A stretch of DNA of 64,000 nt from Aliiroseovarius salicola (GTDB lineage: Bacteria; Pseudomonadota; Alphaproteobacteria; Rhodobacterales; Rhodobacteraceae): positions 1 to 64,000 of the forward strand of contig NZ_JAQIIO010000007.1 of assembly GCF_027891095.1 (NCBI RefSeq). The letters are read 5' to 3'. Positions 26,663 through 35,039 of this stretch are shown in pieces (positions within the stretch are counted from its first letter, which is position 1; the number at the start of each line of letters is the position of its first letter). The notes under the pieces are model-generated. The model did not search any database. It saw nothing but the letters and a program-made list of their open reading frames with translations, and was not told the DNA's origin. The position numbers were made by a program, and so were the translations under genes.

Positions 26663-27525
26663 AATTTCTTTCCGATAACTATTGCTTCTGGTGATCTGTG
26701 CGCTTCAACTTCCCGGCGGCTTTGAGCAGCTAAAGCTCTATGCGCAGTAAAACTGACTAGTTCATGGCCCGAGAAAAGCCCACGTACGCCTTCTGTATCT
26801 CGATTGGACATGATCCAATTGACACCTTTTCGGCTCAATTCGTTACAGGCCTCTGCGAGTTCTATGAGGTCATTCAACTCAAATGTCTTTGCCGTGTATT
26901 TGTTAAACTTGGCCGTAGGCTCTTTTTCGGTATCGGGCTTCGTGAAGACAGGAAGATAGGGCGGATCAAGGTAAACGAAGTCGCCACATTTGGCGTTGGA
27001 TATTAAGTCGCGAAAATCGCAATTCTTGATTTGGACATCTCGTAGAATGAGCGCAATGCCCTCAAGTGCTTCATGGGTGAAGTTTTTAAACTTCCTGTCC
27101 CCCCACGGAACGTTCATAGCACCTGTTTTGGAGTTCTCGCGCCACATGTGGTTCCAAGATACCCCGTTTAGATAGAGAAATCGTGCAGCTTTCTCCAGCT
27201 CGGTAACTGGTTGAGATGCCCTGACTTCGTAGTAGAATTCTTTCCCGTCTCGTTCGTGATACCAATCCAGGAGTGGCTTTAGTTCGGTTGGCCTATCACG
27301 GAGAGCTACCCAAGCAGCGACAAGGTGATGGTTCAGATCAGCGAGATGTGCAGTCCCTGCTATTCGGGGTTTGCATGCTAGGAACACCGCGCCGCCGCCA
27401 AGAAACGGTTCATAATAGTTTTCAATCCGCTCTGGAACGTGTGGGAGGATGCGCGAAAGAAGTCTGGTTTTCCCCCCCACCCACCGAATGAAAGGCTTCC
27501 GTACTGTTGCAACTGCAGTGGTCAA
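26659..27525 (-). CDS. Adenine-N6 DNA methyltransferase, D12/Dam class
   Basis: The 288-aa protein has the alpha-class order: the N-terminal block [11 protein letters not shown], motif I F-L-G-G-G (41-45) for S-adenosylmethionine, then motif IV D-P-P-Y (187-190) for catalysis. It methylates adenine in a specific sequence. It is translationally coupled to the HNH gene downstream and divergent from the second methyltransferase at 27657. As a restriction partner it would protect one strand of an asymmetric site, with the other enzyme protecting the opposite strand. Confidence 0.92.
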   Translation of the reverse strand: MTTAVATVRKPFIRWVGGKTRLLSRILPHVPERIENYYEPFLGGGAVFLACKPRIAGTAHLADLNHHLVAAWVALRDRPTELKPLLDWYHERDGKEFYYEVRASQPVTELEKAARFLYLNGVSWNHMWRENSKTGAMNVPWGDRKFKNFTHEALEGIALILRDVQIKNCDFRDLISNAKCGDFVYLDPPYLPVFTKPDTEKEPTAKFNKYTAKTFELNDLIELAEACNELSRKGVNWIMSNRDTEGVRGLFSGHELVSFTAHRALAAQSRREVEAHRSPEAIVIGKKL

Positions 27526-27656
27526 AGTTGGCTTTTCCTTCGTAATAAATCTGGTTCTCTAGCGCATTTTGCATTAAAAGTAGTAGGCAAGGTGGCGCGT
27601 GCACACAAGGTGCATCAAGCACGCTTTCTCAACAATCCACCGTTAAGAATAGAGGC

Positions 27657-28976
27657 ATGATGTCAGGGATTTCGCTTTCGTGGGAAAATAAGAACCAGAT
27701 GCTGATTGCGTCGGGCAGCGCATCGTACAAATGGGTGGGTGTAGAGGGGCAAGAACTGGTTAAGCCCCTAAAGTTGAGCGGACTTGGGAACTTCGTGCCC
27801 GATTCAGGCAACAACATCTTGGCCATCGGAGATGGACTAGACGCAATTGAAGCACTGGCAGCGGAAACCGATGCTCTTTCTGAGAAAATTCGTCTCGTTT
27901 ACATTGATCCTCCCTTCAACACTAGTGCTGACGTCAAGTGTTATGAGGACACAATGGAACGCTCAATGTGGTTGAGCATGTTACGTGATCGGTTGGCAGT
28001 GCTTAAACCACATTTGTCTGATGATGCCAGCATTTGGGTCCATTTGGACGATAGTGAAGTTCACCGTGCAAGGCTGGTAATGGATGAGGTGTTTGGTGAG
28101 CGCGCCTTTGTTTCCACGGTTATTTGGCAAAAGAGGACAACTCGAGAGTCTAGGTCAGCCTTCTCAAATAACCACGACACAATTCTTGTTTATGCTCCAA
28201 GTGGTCCAAGAAAATGGAAGACGTCACGGAATCTCCTCAACAAAGATACAGCGCTTCTTGAAAATAGAGACAACGACCCACGCGGCCCTTGGGCCGATGC
28301 TCCCTTCACGGCGCCGGGTTTCCGTGCGGCACAGCAGTACTCAATAGAAACCCCATCTGGAAATGTCCTAAAGCCACCACGAGGACGTTCGTGGTATGCG
28401 ACTGAGTCGACCTACAAAGATCTTTTGGCAGAGGATCGCATTTGGTTTCCAAAGAACGGGGGTGGGTCTCCGCGATTGAAGCTCTTCAGTCACCAACTTC
28501 GAGGATTGGTTCCGTTTACGATTTGGGGGACGTCTGAAACCGGTACGAACGACGAAGCCAAACGGCACTTATTATCGTTGTTTTCCGACAAAGAGGTGTT
28601 CGATACTCCCAAGCCTGAAGAACTCTTGGAGCGGATCATTCACATTTCCACCCGTCCGGGTGAACTAGTTGTGGACTTGTTCGGCGGCAGCGGAACGACA
28701 GCGGCTGTTGCGCACAAAATGAGGCGCAAGTGGGTAACGGTAGAACGCAATATCGAAACCGTAATTGAATTCACACTACCTCGCTTGCAGGCGGTAGTTG
28801 AAGGAACAGACCTTGGTGGAATCACAGGTGCTGCAAACTGGAAGGGCGGCGGTGATTTCGCAGTTGTTAGCATTGCGCCTCGGCTTGGTCGAGCGGTTTC
28901 GAAAAAGCGGCTCTCCCTTGTCGAAGAACGGCTTTCGGTTTTCGAAGATCGTCAAACAGGTGCAGCCGTTGGCTAA
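27657..28976 (+). CDS. Site-specific DNA methyltransferase, beta class (N4/N6)
   Basis: The 439-aa protein has motif IV first, V-Y-I-D-P-P-F-N-T (DPPF at 84-87), and motif I late, V-V-D-L-F-G-G-S-G-T-T (about residues 338-348), which defines the beta class of adenine-N6 or cytosine-N4 methyltransferases. A target-recognition region lies between them. It is divergent from the Dam-type gene with a 131-bp gap. Two methyltransferases of different class around one nuclease suggest a system with an asymmetric recognition site. The start may be ATG 27657 or the next ATG (27660). Confidence 0.92.
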   Translation: MMSGISLSWENKNQMLIASGSASYKWVGVEGQELVKPLKLSGLGNFVPDSGNNILAIGDGLDAIEALAAETDALSEKIRLVYIDPPFNTSADVKCYEDTMERSMWLSMLRDRLAVLKPHLSDDASIWVHLDDSEVHRARLVMDEVFGERAFVSTVIWQKRTTRESRSAFSNNHDTILVYAPSGPRKWKTSRNLLNKDTALLENRDNDPRGPWADAPFTAPGFRAAQQYSIETPSGNVLKPPRGRSWYATESTYKDLLAEDRIWFPKNGGGSPRLKLFSHQLRGLVPFTIWGTSETGTNDEAKRHLLSLFSDKEVFDTPKPEELLERIIHISTRPGELVVDLFGGSGTTAAVAHKMRRKWVTVERNIETVIEFTLPRLQAVVEGTDLGGITGAANWKGGGDFAVVSIAPRLGRAVSKKRLSLVEERLSVFEDRQTGAAVG

Positions 28977-29375
28977 CTAGCATACGCAGTTTAGCGAGAC
29001 TGTTGTGATCACTGTTGGGGTGAAACAGGCCTCTACGGTTAGGCAGCATCGGTTTCGTAACGTGAATTGCCCACGCAGCGCTGAGTGCTGGTTTGCGAGC
29101 TGCATTTTACTCACTCACAGTACACCTCACATTAATGTACATTCTGTATGTCGGCGATTGCAGTACAAAGCCTACAGCAGCGCGCTGCGTCTGCGCTAGC
29201 GCCAAGCAAGCGACATGCCTATTTTCCCCGAAACCTCTGCCAAGAATCCTCAATAGGTAAGTGAGTGGTTTCTGAGCACTCCTACTGAGATGGCCAGGTA
29301 TCGGTTGCTGTCATTTACCCCAATAACTAGCCGTAAATTGCCATCAAACAGCGCCCTATTCGCGCCCCAGAAAAC
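28977..29375. other. Gene-free right end of Island A
   Basis: I see no supportable gene in this 399-bp stretch; only short frames without domains or ribosome sites occur. It holds the right terminal DNA of Island A up to the terminator hairpin and att copy 2. Confidence 0.6.
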
Positions 29376-29414
29376 AAGAAAGCCTCAGGCGTTTCCGCCT
29401 AAGGCTTTGATTTT
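29376..29414 (-). terminator. tRNA-Lys-type terminator hairpin, middle copy
   Basis: It has the same AAAGCCT...AGGCTTT stem as 20959-20997 with one base change and again adjoins a tRNA-Lys fragment. A second copy inside the array is not expected from simple integration and is discussed under findings. Confidence 0.65.
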
Positions 29415-29463
29415 AGTGGTGAGCCGTGAAGGATTCGAACCTTCGACCCACTGATTAAAAGTC
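29415..29463. repeat. tRNA-Lys-derived attachment copy 2 (junction of Islands A and B)
   Basis: It is identical over 49 bp to 20998-21046 and 39061-39109. It separates the two islands; after it the sequence diverges at once from the true tRNA. It is an att copy and not a tRNA gene. The 89 bp between 29464 and the integrase start show no gene. Confidence 0.9.
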
Positions 29464-29552
29464 TGTATTTTTGTTTTTGTAGCAGATTGATTTTCTTGGC
29501 GAATTTTATATAACATATTGTAAATTAATATTAAAATTAGACAATTGCAGAC

Positions 29553-30791
29553 ATGACGGGACATCAGATGTCAACGGATTGCCAAAATTATACGGACACC
29601 AAGCGGACACAAAGGAATGTAATCCGCCTTACTGACAAAGTCGTGAAGGGTCTCTTAGCACCAGAAAAGGGTAGCAAAGTTCAATATGATGATGCGTTGA
29701 AAGGCTTTGGTCTGCGAGTGACCGCCACTGGCAAAAAGGCGTTTATCCTGAACTACCGGGTGAAAGGACGAGAGCGGCGGCTGACCATTGGTGGATATCC
29801 AGAATGGACAGTACTTGGTGCCAGGAAAAAGGCTGAGGAGTTGCGCCGGGAAGTAGACTGTGGGAACGATCCGCTGGAAATACGGGATGCTGCGCTGAAA
29901 GCCCCAACTGTGCATGATCTATTTGAGCGATATGTTCGGGAGCATCTGCCAACCAAGTCGGAACGATCCCAAGTTGATGATTTGTCGATGTGGACCACTA
30001 AGATCCTTCCCGTCTTAGCTCGAAAAAAGCTCGTAGACCTGACGTTTACAGATTGCGATGCCCTACATCGGGCCGTTTCAAAAACTGCACCAGTGCAGGC
30101 CAACCGGATGGTTGCCCTGATGCGGAAGTCGTTCAATCTCGCAAATCGTTGGGACTGGATGCAAACCAATCCTGCAGTTGGCGTCCGGTTCAATCCAGAA
30201 GTAAAACGTGAACGCTATTTGACCCATGATGAAATTAGCAGACTACTTGCTGTGATTGAGGGTCGAATGGACGATACATCTGCTGAACTTATTCGTTTCC
30301 TCTTGTTTACCGGATGTCGAAGGGGTGAAGCGTTTCAAGCGCAATGGGATCAGTTCAACGCAGATTTGACAGTTTGGACGAAGCCTGCCTCGACTACAAA
30401 GCAGCGTAAATTGCACAGGGTGCCTGTTTCTTCGGTAGTTACAGCTCTTTTAGAGGCTCGTCGGCGTGCTACTACGTCAGACTATGTATTTGCCGGAAAA
30501 ACTGGTCAGCCCCTCAGAGACGTGAAAAAAACGTGGCAGACATTATGTCGGAATGCAGATTTAGTTGATGTTCGGTTGCATGATTTGCGGCATACTTTCG
30601 CAAGCCTTTTGGCCTCGAATGGGCAAACACTTCCAACAATCGGTGCAATGCTTGGACATTCCCAAACGCAGACAACGGCTAGGTATGCACATCTATTTGA
30701 TGATTCTTTGGCTAATGCCGCAGAAATTGTGGCTGAACGTGTCCAATCACGCCAGCCAAAGACAATGAGCGACAGCCGCCTCAAACGTTAA
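29553..30791 (+). CDS. Tyrosine integrase of Island B
   Basis: This 412-aa P4-type integrase lies 90 bp right of att copy 2. The DUF4102-like N-terminus (G-L-R-V-T-A-T-G-K-K-A-F-I-L-N-Y-R) precedes a core-binding domain and the catalytic domain with G-C-R-R-G-E-A-F, H-D-L-R-H-T-F-A and L-G-H-S...Y-A-H-L. The longest start is ATG 29553, and an ATG at 29568 is also in frame. It probably acts on the same tRNA-Lys site as the Island A enzyme although the two proteins are clearly different. Confidence 0.93.
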   Translation: MTGHQMSTDCQNYTDTKRTQRNVIRLTDKVVKGLLAPEKGSKVQYDDALKGFGLRVTATGKKAFILNYRVKGRERRLTIGGYPEWTVLGARKKAEELRREVDCGNDPLEIRDAALKAPTVHDLFERYVREHLPTKSERSQVDDLSMWTTKILPVLARKKLVDLTFTDCDALHRAVSKTAPVQANRMVALMRKSFNLANRWDWMQTNPAVGVRFNPEVKRERYLTHDEISRLLAVIEGRMDDTSAELIRFLLFTGCRRGEAFQAQWDQFNADLTVWTKPASTTKQRKLHRVPVSSVVTALLEARRRATTSDYVFAGKTGQPLRDVKKTWQTLCRNADLVDVRLHDLRHTFASLLASNGQTLPTIGAMLGHSQTQTTARYAHLFDDSLANAAEIVAERVQSRQPKTMSDSRLKR

Positions 30792-30799
30792 GTATTGGC

Positions 30800-30829
30800 T
30801 TGACAAATCAACCATAGGTTATTCAATAT
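30800..30829 (+). promoter_or_regulatory. Possible promoter for the AlpA-like/rep genes of Island B
   Basis: A perfect -35 TTGACA (30800-30805) is followed after 18 bp by CAATAT (30824-30829) as a weak -10. It lies just after the integrase and points to the AlpA-like and Rep-like genes. The rest of 30792-31046 shows no gene. Confidence 0.35.
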
Positions 30830-31046
30830 TCTACGGCGCCTCTGATGGGAAAACAGAAGAAGTGCATAGACACATAGAACTCCGCGCACCAGATGTATCA
30901 GACTAAACCAGACCAAGCACACAGATAGGTCACACGCGGGCGAGATGACGACAAAAGGACGAAATGATCCCGTTAGGGCATCGTTCTGAAACAGAGCTTC
31001 TGGCTAATTGTTAGGTCGTTAGCTCGTAGTCTCTAAGGTGTCTCAA

Positions 31047-31247
31047 ATGAACTCGACTAAATTGCAAACTTTTTTATCTAAGCAAGCCGCTGCGGACTTT
31101 CTTGGAGTAAGTGTTAGGACGCTGGATCGCCGCCATGCAGAAGGTAGTGGCCCACCTCGCATAAAGCATGGTGCGAAAATTGGTTACTTTCATAGCTCGA
31201 TAATCGAATGGCTTAAAAAACTGGAAAAGCAGCCTGTTCGTGGATGA
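31047..31247 (+). CDS. AlpA-like excisionase/regulator of Island B
   Basis: The 66-aa protein from ATG 31047 (a GTG at 31038 is also in frame) has the MerR/AlpA HTH pattern: L-S-K-Q-A-A-A-D-F-L-G-V-S-V-R-T-L-D-R-R, then G-P-P-R-I-K-H-G-A-K-I-G-Y-F and S-S-I-I-E-W-L-K-K-L. It comes after the integrase and before the Rep-like gene, the usual place for an excisionase or a regulator of rep in satellites. Confidence 0.82.
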   Translation: MNSTKLQTFLSKQAAADFLGVSVRTLDRRHAEGSGPPRIKHGAKIGYFHSSIIEWLKKLEKQPVRG

Positions 31248-31260
31248 TCCCCAATTTAAA

Positions 31261-31358
31261 GAGCGCCCAGTGGGCGACGCGCGGTCTTCAAGACGCGCGA
31301 GCGACGCGCAGTGGGCGCGGTCAGGGCAGAAAAAGGGGGGTACTTGTAGCACCCCCCT
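31261..31358. repeat. GC-rich segment of nested dyads upstream of rep (candidate replication origin)
   Basis: Within 100 bp lie an imperfect dyad CGCCCA/TGGGCG, a long near-perfect dyad CGCGC-G-GTCTT / AAGAC-GCGCG around a single C, a second AGTGGGCG copy, and a perfect dyad AGGGGGGT (31334-31341) / ACCCCCCT (31351-31358) with a 9-nt loop. This stands out in the AT-rich island and ends 27 bp before the Rep-like start. It could be a rolling-circle origin or a transcription attenuator of rep. Confidence 0.55.
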
Positions 31359-31385
31359 CTACAAATACATTCAGTGAGAAAGCCT

Positions 31386-32549
31386 ATGGAAATTTTACAT
31401 AAAGGTTTTGACGGCCTGGATATTGCCTTTGAGGGGCAAATCCCAAGTGGGCTGGACAGAGAGCTTCTTGAAGCAAAGACCAATGCATCAGAAACCAAAA
31501 CAGACACACTACTCAAACAAAACGGGGTTTGGCTGCAAGTTGCAGATAGTGGGGCACGTGGTGGCTACGCTTATCGATGTGATACCGGCCCCCTTGGTGC
31601 AATTTGGTTTTTCAAGCGCCCAAACCCAAAGGACCCATGGGGAATAAGGGTCTCTCTCAAATCGCTCCCGCTAGCAAAACATGGCTTGGGTTGGGCACGG
31701 CACTATATTCCAGAAACGCTGAAAAAACTCGACATTGAAGTGTCGTCCCACAAGATGGCAATCAGCAGAGTTGACTACGCTATCGACATCTTGGCACCCG
31801 CTTTTGTGTTGGATCGCCACTGTTTCATTGCGCATGCGCGATCAAAGCTAAAATCCCATGATGAGATCGAAGTCATACAAGAGGTTGGCCATTCTGGGCG
31901 CACCACTTCGGTAACGGTGGGCTCAAATCCTGGGCAACAAGTAATCCTCTATGACAAGCGCGAGGAAGTTCTATCAAAACCAGACAAATGTGTTTGGTGG
32001 GACATTTGGAATGCAAGCCGCCAGAAACTCGGTCTGGAACCATTGGAGCGTAACACCCCTGAGAAAAGTAGGGTTTGGCGCGTAGAGTTCCGCGCTCACA
32101 AACGCCACCTGAAAGACAACTGGAAGATTCGCACATGGGACGACTTCGACCAAAAGGTAGGAGATGTGTTTTTGCAAATGTCCAAGGCAATTCGGTATGT
32201 CAATCCTACAGCCGATACAAATCGCTCTCGATGGCAAGATGCTCCAATCTGGAAACTGGCCACTGAGCAGATCCAAGATGATTTGGCTGAAATGAAATCC
32301 GATTTGTCTTGTGACAAATTGAAGACCATCCTTATGGATCAACAGCGACAACTGCTATTATCTCAGTACCTCGGTTTGGGCGTTTCCCTCGCAGCGCTGG
32401 AGGGCATCGAGGGCACTTCATTCGATAGCTTTCTCAGCCAGACTACAGAAAATGCTAAAAGGCTCTCAAAATGTCACAAAAAGCCAATATCGAAACGGAT
32501 CGAAGCCGCAGCGGCAAAATATGCGCTTCTGAGAGCGAAGTATACATAG
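31386..32549 (+). CDS. Putative replication initiator, Rep_trans-like
   Basis: The protein is 387 aa from ATG 31386 (a GTG at 31374 is also in frame). Features resembling the Rep_trans (pT181-type initiator) family are I-S-R-V-D-Y-A-I-D-I near residue 140, V-I-L-Y-D-K-R-E-E-V about residue 190, and a following strand R-V-W-R-V-E-F-R-A-H-K-R. These recall the acidic metal site and the Tyr-Lys/Glu pair of that fold. It follows a structured GC-rich segment that would suit an origin. Family assignment is by motif only. Confidence 0.6.
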   Translation: MEILHKGFDGLDIAFEGQIPSGLDRELLEAKTNASETKTDTLLKQNGVWLQVADSGARGGYAYRCDTGPLGAIWFFKRPNPKDPWGIRVSLKSLPLAKHGLGWARHYIPETLKKLDIEVSSHKMAISRVDYAIDILAPAFVLDRHCFIAHARSKLKSHDEIEVIQEVGHSGRTTSVTVGSNPGQQVILYDKREEVLSKPDKCVWWDIWNASRQKLGLEPLERNTPEKSRVWRVEFRAHKRHLKDNWKIRTWDDFDQKVGDVFLQMSKAIRYVNPTADTNRSRWQDAPIWKLATEQIQDDLAEMKSDLSCDKLKTILMDQQRQLLLSQYLGLGVSLAALEGIEGTSFDSFLSQTTENAKRLSKCHKKPISKRIEAAAAKYALLRAKYT

Positions 32550-32616
32550 GTCACCGACTGAATCGCGATCTTTTAGTTTTGAGGGAACTTTTCTCAGTAA
32601 ATCTGGCAGACTTAAA

Positions 32617-32904
32617 ATGACGAAAACACTTTATGGAAAACACCTGAAAATGGGTGATGTATATATTCGGGAAACGGGTCGAGGCACAGCAACAATCACC
32701 CCAAATGAAGAGGGCTACTTGTTCGAATTTGTTCCATTCAAGAGATTGGCAAATTTTCACTCTGCTCAGAATCGGATGTTTGAGAAAGAAGAACTCGCAA
32801 ATTGCCTAAGATATTGCCAAAGAGTTTGTGGCAACCCGCCCACGGCGCTGCACTGGATAATTGAAGCAAATGGTGAAAAGCGTCGGCTTCATATCGAAAA
32901 GTGA
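32617..32904 (+). CDS. Small hypothetical protein
   Basis: A 95-aa frame 67 bp after the Rep-like gene, from ATG 32617. It is mixed alpha/beta by pattern (Y-I-R-E-T-G-R-G-T-A-T-I-T, then C-L-R-Y-C-Q-R-V-C) with three Cys near residue 70. No domain is recognised. Its place suggests an accessory gene of the replication module. Whether it is expressed is uncertain. Confidence 0.45.
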   Translation: MTKTLYGKHLKMGDVYIRETGRGTATITPNEEGYLFEFVPFKRLANFHSAQNRMFEKEELANCLRYCQRVCGNPPTALHWIIEANGEKRRLHIEK

Positions 32905-33018
32905 GCAAACATCTTAGCAAAAGGCAAATGTGAACGCCACTGAGATGGGAGGCACGCACATCAACGAAACATGATATTGCGGTTCCAGTAAGCAATTGGG
33001 CTCAGAGAGATTATCAGA

Positions 33019-33792
33019 ATGGCTTTCTTATTTTTAGATGATAGCAAACATCACAGATTTGGATTTTCGCTTGCCGCGTTCGTAATTTGTGACACGGATC
33101 CCTCTGAAAATGTGAGCTCGATATTTCGTCGCTATGGGTATGATCCGCTTTCGTTCGAATTTAAGTCGTCAGCGAAAATGAAGGGAGACAGCAATTTGCA
33201 GGATTTGCGTGTCGCTCTCAAATCTTTTATCGCAAGGGAGTGTAAAATTGGTGTGTGCGTAGTAGAAGGTGACAAAAATATAGGACCAGCGGGGTTGAAG
33301 CTGCTTGAGCAAGCTTTAACGCACCCCAAACTAACCGCTTGTCATCATGAAGTATTTTTTGATGAAGGTTTGTTTTCGTCAGTTCGAGCCGCTGAGGCAC
33401 TAATAAAGAACAAAGTTACGCTAGAAACATGCAACTTCCATTTCGAACAGAACTCCCGATATGTATTGGGGATTCAATTGGCTGATATCGTTGCCCATAC
33501 TTGTGGAACGATGCTTCTGGACGCTCTCGGAACTATCTCGAAAAAGATCGTCATTAATGAACCAAACGACGATGTCTATCACGGCACGGAAGTTGGGTTG
33601 GGTTTCGAGATGTGGGCGAGCATACGCTATGCATTCCTTAGTCGAAATAAGCCGAAACCCAATGACGATTTTGAGCTCGCGAACGTTGATGTCTACCCTT
33701 GGGGCCTTTTTATAGATGATAGTGCCGATGAAAAGATTGCGTTAGCCGCGAAGGATCGGTTTGGTCAAATGTATTTGGGGTGTTTACACTAG
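33019..33792 (+). CDS. DUF3800-like protein (RNase H-like fold)
   Basis: This 257-aa protein opens with M-A-F-L-F-L-D-D-S (D7, D8), the DUF3800 signature, and has a second acidic block V-F-F-D-E-G and a C-terminal G-I-Q-L-A-D-I-V-A-H. DUF3800 proteins are predicted RNase H-like nucleases common on islands and in defence loci, with no settled function. It stands alone between the rep module and the HEPN gene. A role in defence or in nucleic-acid turnover is inferred. Confidence 0.75.
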   Translation: MAFLFLDDSKHHRFGFSLAAFVICDTDPSENVSSIFRRYGYDPLSFEFKSSAKMKGDSNLQDLRVALKSFIARECKIGVCVVEGDKNIGPAGLKLLEQALTHPKLTACHHEVFFDEGLFSSVRAAEALIKNKVTLETCNFHFEQNSRYVLGIQLADIVAHTCGTMLLDALGTISKKIVINEPNDDVYHGTEVGLGFEMWASIRYAFLSRNKPKPNDDFELANVDVYPWGLFIDDSADEKIALAAKDRFGQMYLGCLH

Positions 33793-33996
33793 CTGCACCT
33801 TTCAGACCCTACGCTCATGTGGCTATGATCAGATGCGGAGGGCTGCTATCGCAGACGGACGTTTTTCTTCAAATGGAGGTAAAACACATCACTTAGTGAT
33901 GCAGCCTAAAAATGTCGAAGGGATCTTTTAAAAACTCGATAATAGTTATAGTTTTTCAGGAGCTTGTTGGTTTTGTAGCAGTATTGGAGCGGACTA

Positions 33997-34947
33997 TTGG
34001 GCAGTGCAAAAGAGTATTATTTCGACGATTTGGGAATAGACCAACACTGGGTCTCAAAAACCTTCTTTACCTGTCCAGAATGCGGCACTGACGTTCATCA
34101 AGAAGTAGAGGTGCCTGAGCCGGATTACACTGCAGAGAAAAGCCGTGATATGGTCACCGGGGGACAGGTGGAAATTCAATGCGATGGGTGTGGGAGCGTC
34201 TTTGAAGGAGACGCTTGGGCAGGTCCGGCACACTGCGACATTGAATTGATTAAATACCCCGAGACACATATTAGCTGTGATCCGCCCGGTTATGATCGTC
34301 CACCGGAAGACTGGTACGATGAATCCGAAGTTCCTGACGATCCATTTTCGATCTTCAAGTCCAATCACGACGAACTCCTTTTGCTGATTGATACGCAGGC
34401 AAAAGGCGATGGATCAAGTTTGTTGAACCGAATGATTTTTGCGCAGATTTTGACGTTCCTTGAAGCCTATTTCTGCGACACGTTGATTACGGGGCTGCGA
34501 GAACACCCGATGCGCTTGGCGCAATTTGCAGCAAAAGACGGATCAATAAAGCAAACTGAAATCAAAGCATCTGATGTGCTCAGTGATCCAGATCATGTAA
34601 GGAAACTCATTGAACACAATTTGAAATCGCGCCTGTATCATCAGTTCGGAAGCGGAAAAACTGATAAAAACGGAAAATCAATGCCAGAAGGCGTTGCTCT
34701 TTGGTATTCAATCGCTTTTGGTTTTGCTTTGGCACCAAAAGATGATGACCTTGAAGCTTTACGAAGATACGCCGCGCTCCGACACGACTGTGTTCACCGT
34801 AACGGTGTGACAAAGAGTGACGAAAAACTCACGTTGTTCGATAAAAATTTTCTACAAGAAGCTCTCGCGACAGCGAACCGAATAGTCAATCATGTTGATG
34901 ATAAAATCATAAAGCTAAAAGACAGAACAAATGAATCAATACTCTAA
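33997..34947 (+). CDS. Zinc-ribbon plus HEPN-type protein, possible defence RNase
   Basis: The 316-aa protein starts with TTG 33997 behind GGAG (33986-33989); no ATG fits. The first 70 residues hold a C-P-E-C and C-D-G-C pair, a zinc ribbon. The C-terminal half is helical and includes R-H-D-C-V-H, a clear R-x4-H motif (R262, H267) of HEPN ribonucleases and abortive-infection proteins. The middle has an acidic, Asp/Pro-rich linker. The gene stands alone beside the ABC three-component operon. A target or partner is not visible. The gap 33793-33996 shows no gene. Confidence 0.65.
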   Translation: MGSAKEYYFDDLGIDQHWVSKTFFTCPECGTDVHQEVEVPEPDYTAEKSRDMVTGGQVEIQCDGCGSVFEGDAWAGPAHCDIELIKYPETHISCDPPGYDRPPEDWYDESEVPDDPFSIFKSNHDELLLLIDTQAKGDGSSLLNRMIFAQILTFLEAYFCDTLITGLREHPMRLAQFAAKDGSIKQTEIKASDVLSDPDHVRKLIEHNLKSRLYHQFGSGKTDKNGKSMPEGVALWYSIAFGFALAPKDDDLEALRRYAALRHDCVHRNGVTKSDEKLTLFDKNFLQEALATANRIVNHVDDKIIKLKDRTNESIL

Positions 34948-35039
34948 ATAATGTAGAGACACGAAACAGTTAGAACTGGTGTTCCATTGTTGCCATGCTT
35001 GGTCAAGTCTAACTCTTGACCAAGCGAAAACTACTGTTC

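Larger units (their letters stand above)
20998..29463. mobile_element. Island A, tRNA-Lys integrated element with restriction-modification cargo
   Basis: The element of about 8.4 kb is bounded by att copies at 20998 and 29415. It carries a tyrosine integrase, a small HTH protein, a serine recombinase, a possible Rep protein, and an HNH nuclease gene plus two DNA methyltransferase genes. Base composition is AT-richer than the flanking core. It stands in tandem with Island B at the same tRNA. No relaxase or capsid gene is seen, so it is a satellite-like or IME-like element. Confidence 0.85.
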
